Shown here: positions 63,301 through 64,000 of the stretch, piece after piece
How positions within the stretch are numbered: position 1 is the stretch's first letter
How the letters are laid out: every line of letters begins with the position of its first letter
NCBI RefSeq assembly: GCF_024614185.1
Contig: NZ_JAHTLF010000016.1
Span: 434,001 to 498,000 of the forward strand
Length of the DNA: 64,000 bases
Direction of reading: 5' to 3'
Source of the DNA: Nocardioides carbamazepini
GTDB taxonomy: Bacteria > Actinomycetota > Actinomycetes > Propionibacteriales > Nocardioidaceae
Program-made: the position numbers and the translations under genes
The notes under the pieces: model-generated
The model's database searches: none
What the model was told of the DNA's origin: nothing
Seen by the model: the letters and a program-made list of their open reading frames with translations, nothing else

Positions 63301-63857
63301 CGCACAAGAACCGTGACGGTGACCGGATGATCAAGGAGGACGGCAAGGCCAACCTCTTCGACGGTCGTTCCGGCGAGCCGTTCCAGTCGCCGGTCTCGGT
63401 CGGCTACATGTACATCCTCAAGCTCCACCACCTGGTCGACGACAAGATCCACGCGCGCTCGACCGGCCCCTACTCGATGATCACGCAGCAGCCCCTGGGC
63501 GGCAAGGCCCAGTTCGGTGGCCAGCGGTTCGGCGAGATGGAGGTGTGGGCGATGGAGGCGTACGGCGCCGCCTACGCCCTCCAGGAGCTGCTCACCATCA
63601 AGTCCGACGACGTGCCTGGTCGCGTCAAGGTCTACGAGGCCATCGTGAAGGGCGAGAACATCCCCGACTCGGGCATCCCGGAGTCGTTCAAGGTCCTCGT
63701 CAAGGAGATGCAGTCGCTCTGCCTCAACGTGGAGGTGCTGTCGCAGGACGGCTCCCCCATCGCGTTGAAGGACGCGGAGGAGGACGTGTTCCGCGCCGCC
63801 GAGGAGCTCGGCATCGACCTGTCGCGCCGCGAGCCCAGCAGCGTCGAAGAAGTCTGA
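60348..63857 (+). CDS. rpoB: DNA-directed RNA polymerase subunit beta
   Basis: 1169 residues, full length for actinobacteria. It starts at TTG 60348 with AAGGA seven bases upstream, like mycobacterial rpoB. Conserved blocks are present throughout: SPGVYFERT, the rifampicin region (residues ~424-450, [20 protein letters not shown] and [12 protein letters not shown]), [45 protein letters not shown] and the C-terminal [21 protein letters not shown]. In the rifampicin region, Thr435, Ile438 and Ala439 replace the Asn, Leu and Ser found in M. tuberculosis. Asp433, His443 and Ser448, the main resistance positions, are wild-type. Confidence 0.99.
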   Translation: MAARTTPGKSRISFAKIQEPLALPQLLSLQTDSFDWLIGNEAHKARIEARIAAGVDATFKSGLEEIFEEISPIEDFSETMSLSFESPVFYDPKYTVDECKEKDLTYSAPLYVSAEFTNNETGEIKGQTVFMGDFPLMTPKGTFVINGTERVVVSQLVRSPGVYFERTADKTSDKDIFTAKLIPSRGAWLEFEIDKRDMVGVRLDRKRKQNVTVLLKALQAVAEDTGEEYDYEAVMADLRQYESIQLTEEKDNTQGPDDALLDIYRKLRPGEPPTREAALTLLKNYYFNPKRYDLAKVGRYKVNKKLGTHEAFDQQTMTIADMVATIKYIVQLHNADEFVTAIGGEIRQDADGKDLPVSADDIDHFGNRRMRTVGELIQNQLRTGLARMERVVRERMTTQDVEAITPQSLINIRPVVAALKEFFGTSQLSQFMDQTNPIAGLTHKRRLSALGPGGLSRDRAGMEVRDVHPSHYGRMCPIETPEGPNIGLIGSLASYGRINPFGFVETPYRKVEGGVVTDQVDYLTADDEDRYVIAQANAALDAKGRFAEDRVLVRQRNGEVAEVLADDVDYMDVSPRQMVSVATALIPFLEHDDANRALMGANMQRQAVPLIRSDSPIVGTGIEFRAAVDAGDVVVADKAGVVKEVSADLVETMNDDGTYSSYRLAKFKRSNQGTCINQRPLVEAGDRLEVGSPIADGPCTDNAEMALGTNLLVAFMPWEGHNYEDAIILSQRLVQEDVLTSIHIEEHEVDARDTKLGPEEITRDIPNVSEEMLADLDERGIIRIGAEVSTGDILVGKVTPKGETELTPEERLLRAIFGEKAREVRDTSMKVPHGESGTVIGVRVFDREEGDELPPGVNQLVRVYVAQKRKISVGDKLAGRHGNKGVIAKILPIEDMPFMEDGTPVDVVLNPLGVPRRMNIGQILELHLGWLGKQGWHIDADLRDEDWAQRLISIGADEAAPNTKLATPVFDGAREDEITGLLRVTHKNRDGDRMIKEDGKANLFDGRSGEPFQSPVSVGYMYILKLHHLVDDKIHARSTGPYSMITQQPLGGKAQFGGQRFGEMEVWAMEAYGAAYALQELLTIKSDDVPGRVKVYEAIVKGENIPDSGIPESFKVLVKEMQSLCLNVEVLSQDGSPIALKDAEEDVFRAAEELGIDLSRREPSSVEEV

Positions 63858-63858
63858 T

Positions 63859-63897
63859 CGGGAGGACGCGCGAGCGCAGCGAGCGCCTGTCCTCCCG
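63859..63897 (+). promoter_or_regulatory. rpoB-rpoC intercistronic stem-loop
   Basis: CGGGAGGAC (63859-63867) pairs perfectly with GTCCTCCCG (63889-63897) around a 21-base loop containing GAGCGCAGCGAGCG. It overlaps the end of rpoB by two bases after the stop. It probably stabilises or processes the mRNA; no U-tract. Confidence 0.5.
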
Positions 63898-63981
63898 GAA
63901 CAGGCAAGCAGCCGCGCGAAGCGCGTCCCCCCGGGACAGTCCCTAGCTACTGACTCAAACAGCAACCCAAAGGAACAAACC

Positions 63982-64000
63982 TTGCTGGACGTGAACTTCT
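63982..64000 (+). CDS. rpoC: DNA-directed RNA polymerase subunit beta' (5' fragment)
   Basis: The first six codons read (M)LDVNF from TTG 63982, matching the conserved N-terminus LDVNFF of actinobacterial RpoC. AAAGGA lies about nine bases upstream. Only 19 bases are in the window. Position after rpoB supports the call. GTG 63991 is in frame but would remove conserved residues. Confidence 0.9.

Noticed and set aside
60588..63965. 1125-codon open frame on the reverse strand
   Set aside because: It is antisense to rpoB. Long antisense frames arise from high GC at third codon positions; the sequence is low-complexity Arg/Val/Leu/Asp with no family motif.

Overview
The window is a high-GC actinobacterial chromosome segment, most like Nocardioides or a close relative. 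The evidence is GC-rich third positions, many GTG/TTG starts, ATGA/GTGA gene overlaps, a complete mce lipid-import operon with mceG, an LAL-type LuxR regulator, and the ribosomal/RNA-polymerase core order tRNA-Trp, secE, nusG, rplK, rplA, rplJ, rplL, rpoB, rpoC.

Bases 1-5.2 kb hold the end of a tightly overlapping catabolic operon: an Old Yellow Enzyme-type flavin oxidoreductase (5' truncated), an SDR dehydrogenase, an alpha/beta hydrolase, a CrtA (spheroidene monooxygenase)-like protein and an acyl-CoA ligase. Its substrate is unknown.

Bases 5.2-13.1 kb hold a surface-protein cassette. It has a membrane-anchored ECF sigma factor fused to a zinc-finger anti-sigma domain and an extracellular domain. 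Divergent from it are two tandem related proteins with a degenerate GGDEF-like segment, then a 1511-residue SdrD/DUF11-type surface protein ending in an LPNTG sorting signal.

Bases 13.3-37.8 kb form a large accessory locus for peptides and (D-)amino acids. It encodes an Lrp regulator, an amino-acid dehydrogenase, an NTF2-like protein, an MBL hydrolase, two D-aminoacylase-type amidohydrolases, two serine beta-lactamase-fold enzymes, a complete Dpp/Opp-type importer with a fused two-domain ATPase, an S9 peptidase, an M20 peptidase, a COG3375-type GNAT, an N-acylamino-acid racemase/OSBS-family enzyme, a PucR regulator, a DmpA-type P1 peptidase, an Asp/Glu racemase and an SDR. The logical route is import of oligopeptides or N-acyl/D-amino-acid conjugates, release of residues, racemisation, then oxidative deamination. 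A MITE-like element with CTAG target duplication sits exactly at the stop codon of the binding-protein gene.

Bases 38.3-64 kb are housekeeping. tRNA-Trp, secE, nusG, rplK and rplA are followed by a non-ribosomal insert (lipoprotein, aminotransferase, secreted repeat protein, LAL regulator). Then come rplJ-rplL with an L10 leader and a strong terminator, and the mce operon: mceG, yrbEA, yrbEB, mceA-F and two Mce-associated proteins, the last with a degenerate J-domain, a C11 tract and an in-frame palindrome. rpoB is complete (TTG start) and rpoC begins at the last bases. Several genes appear to be leaderless, with a TAnnnT -10 box 6-7 bases before the start codon.
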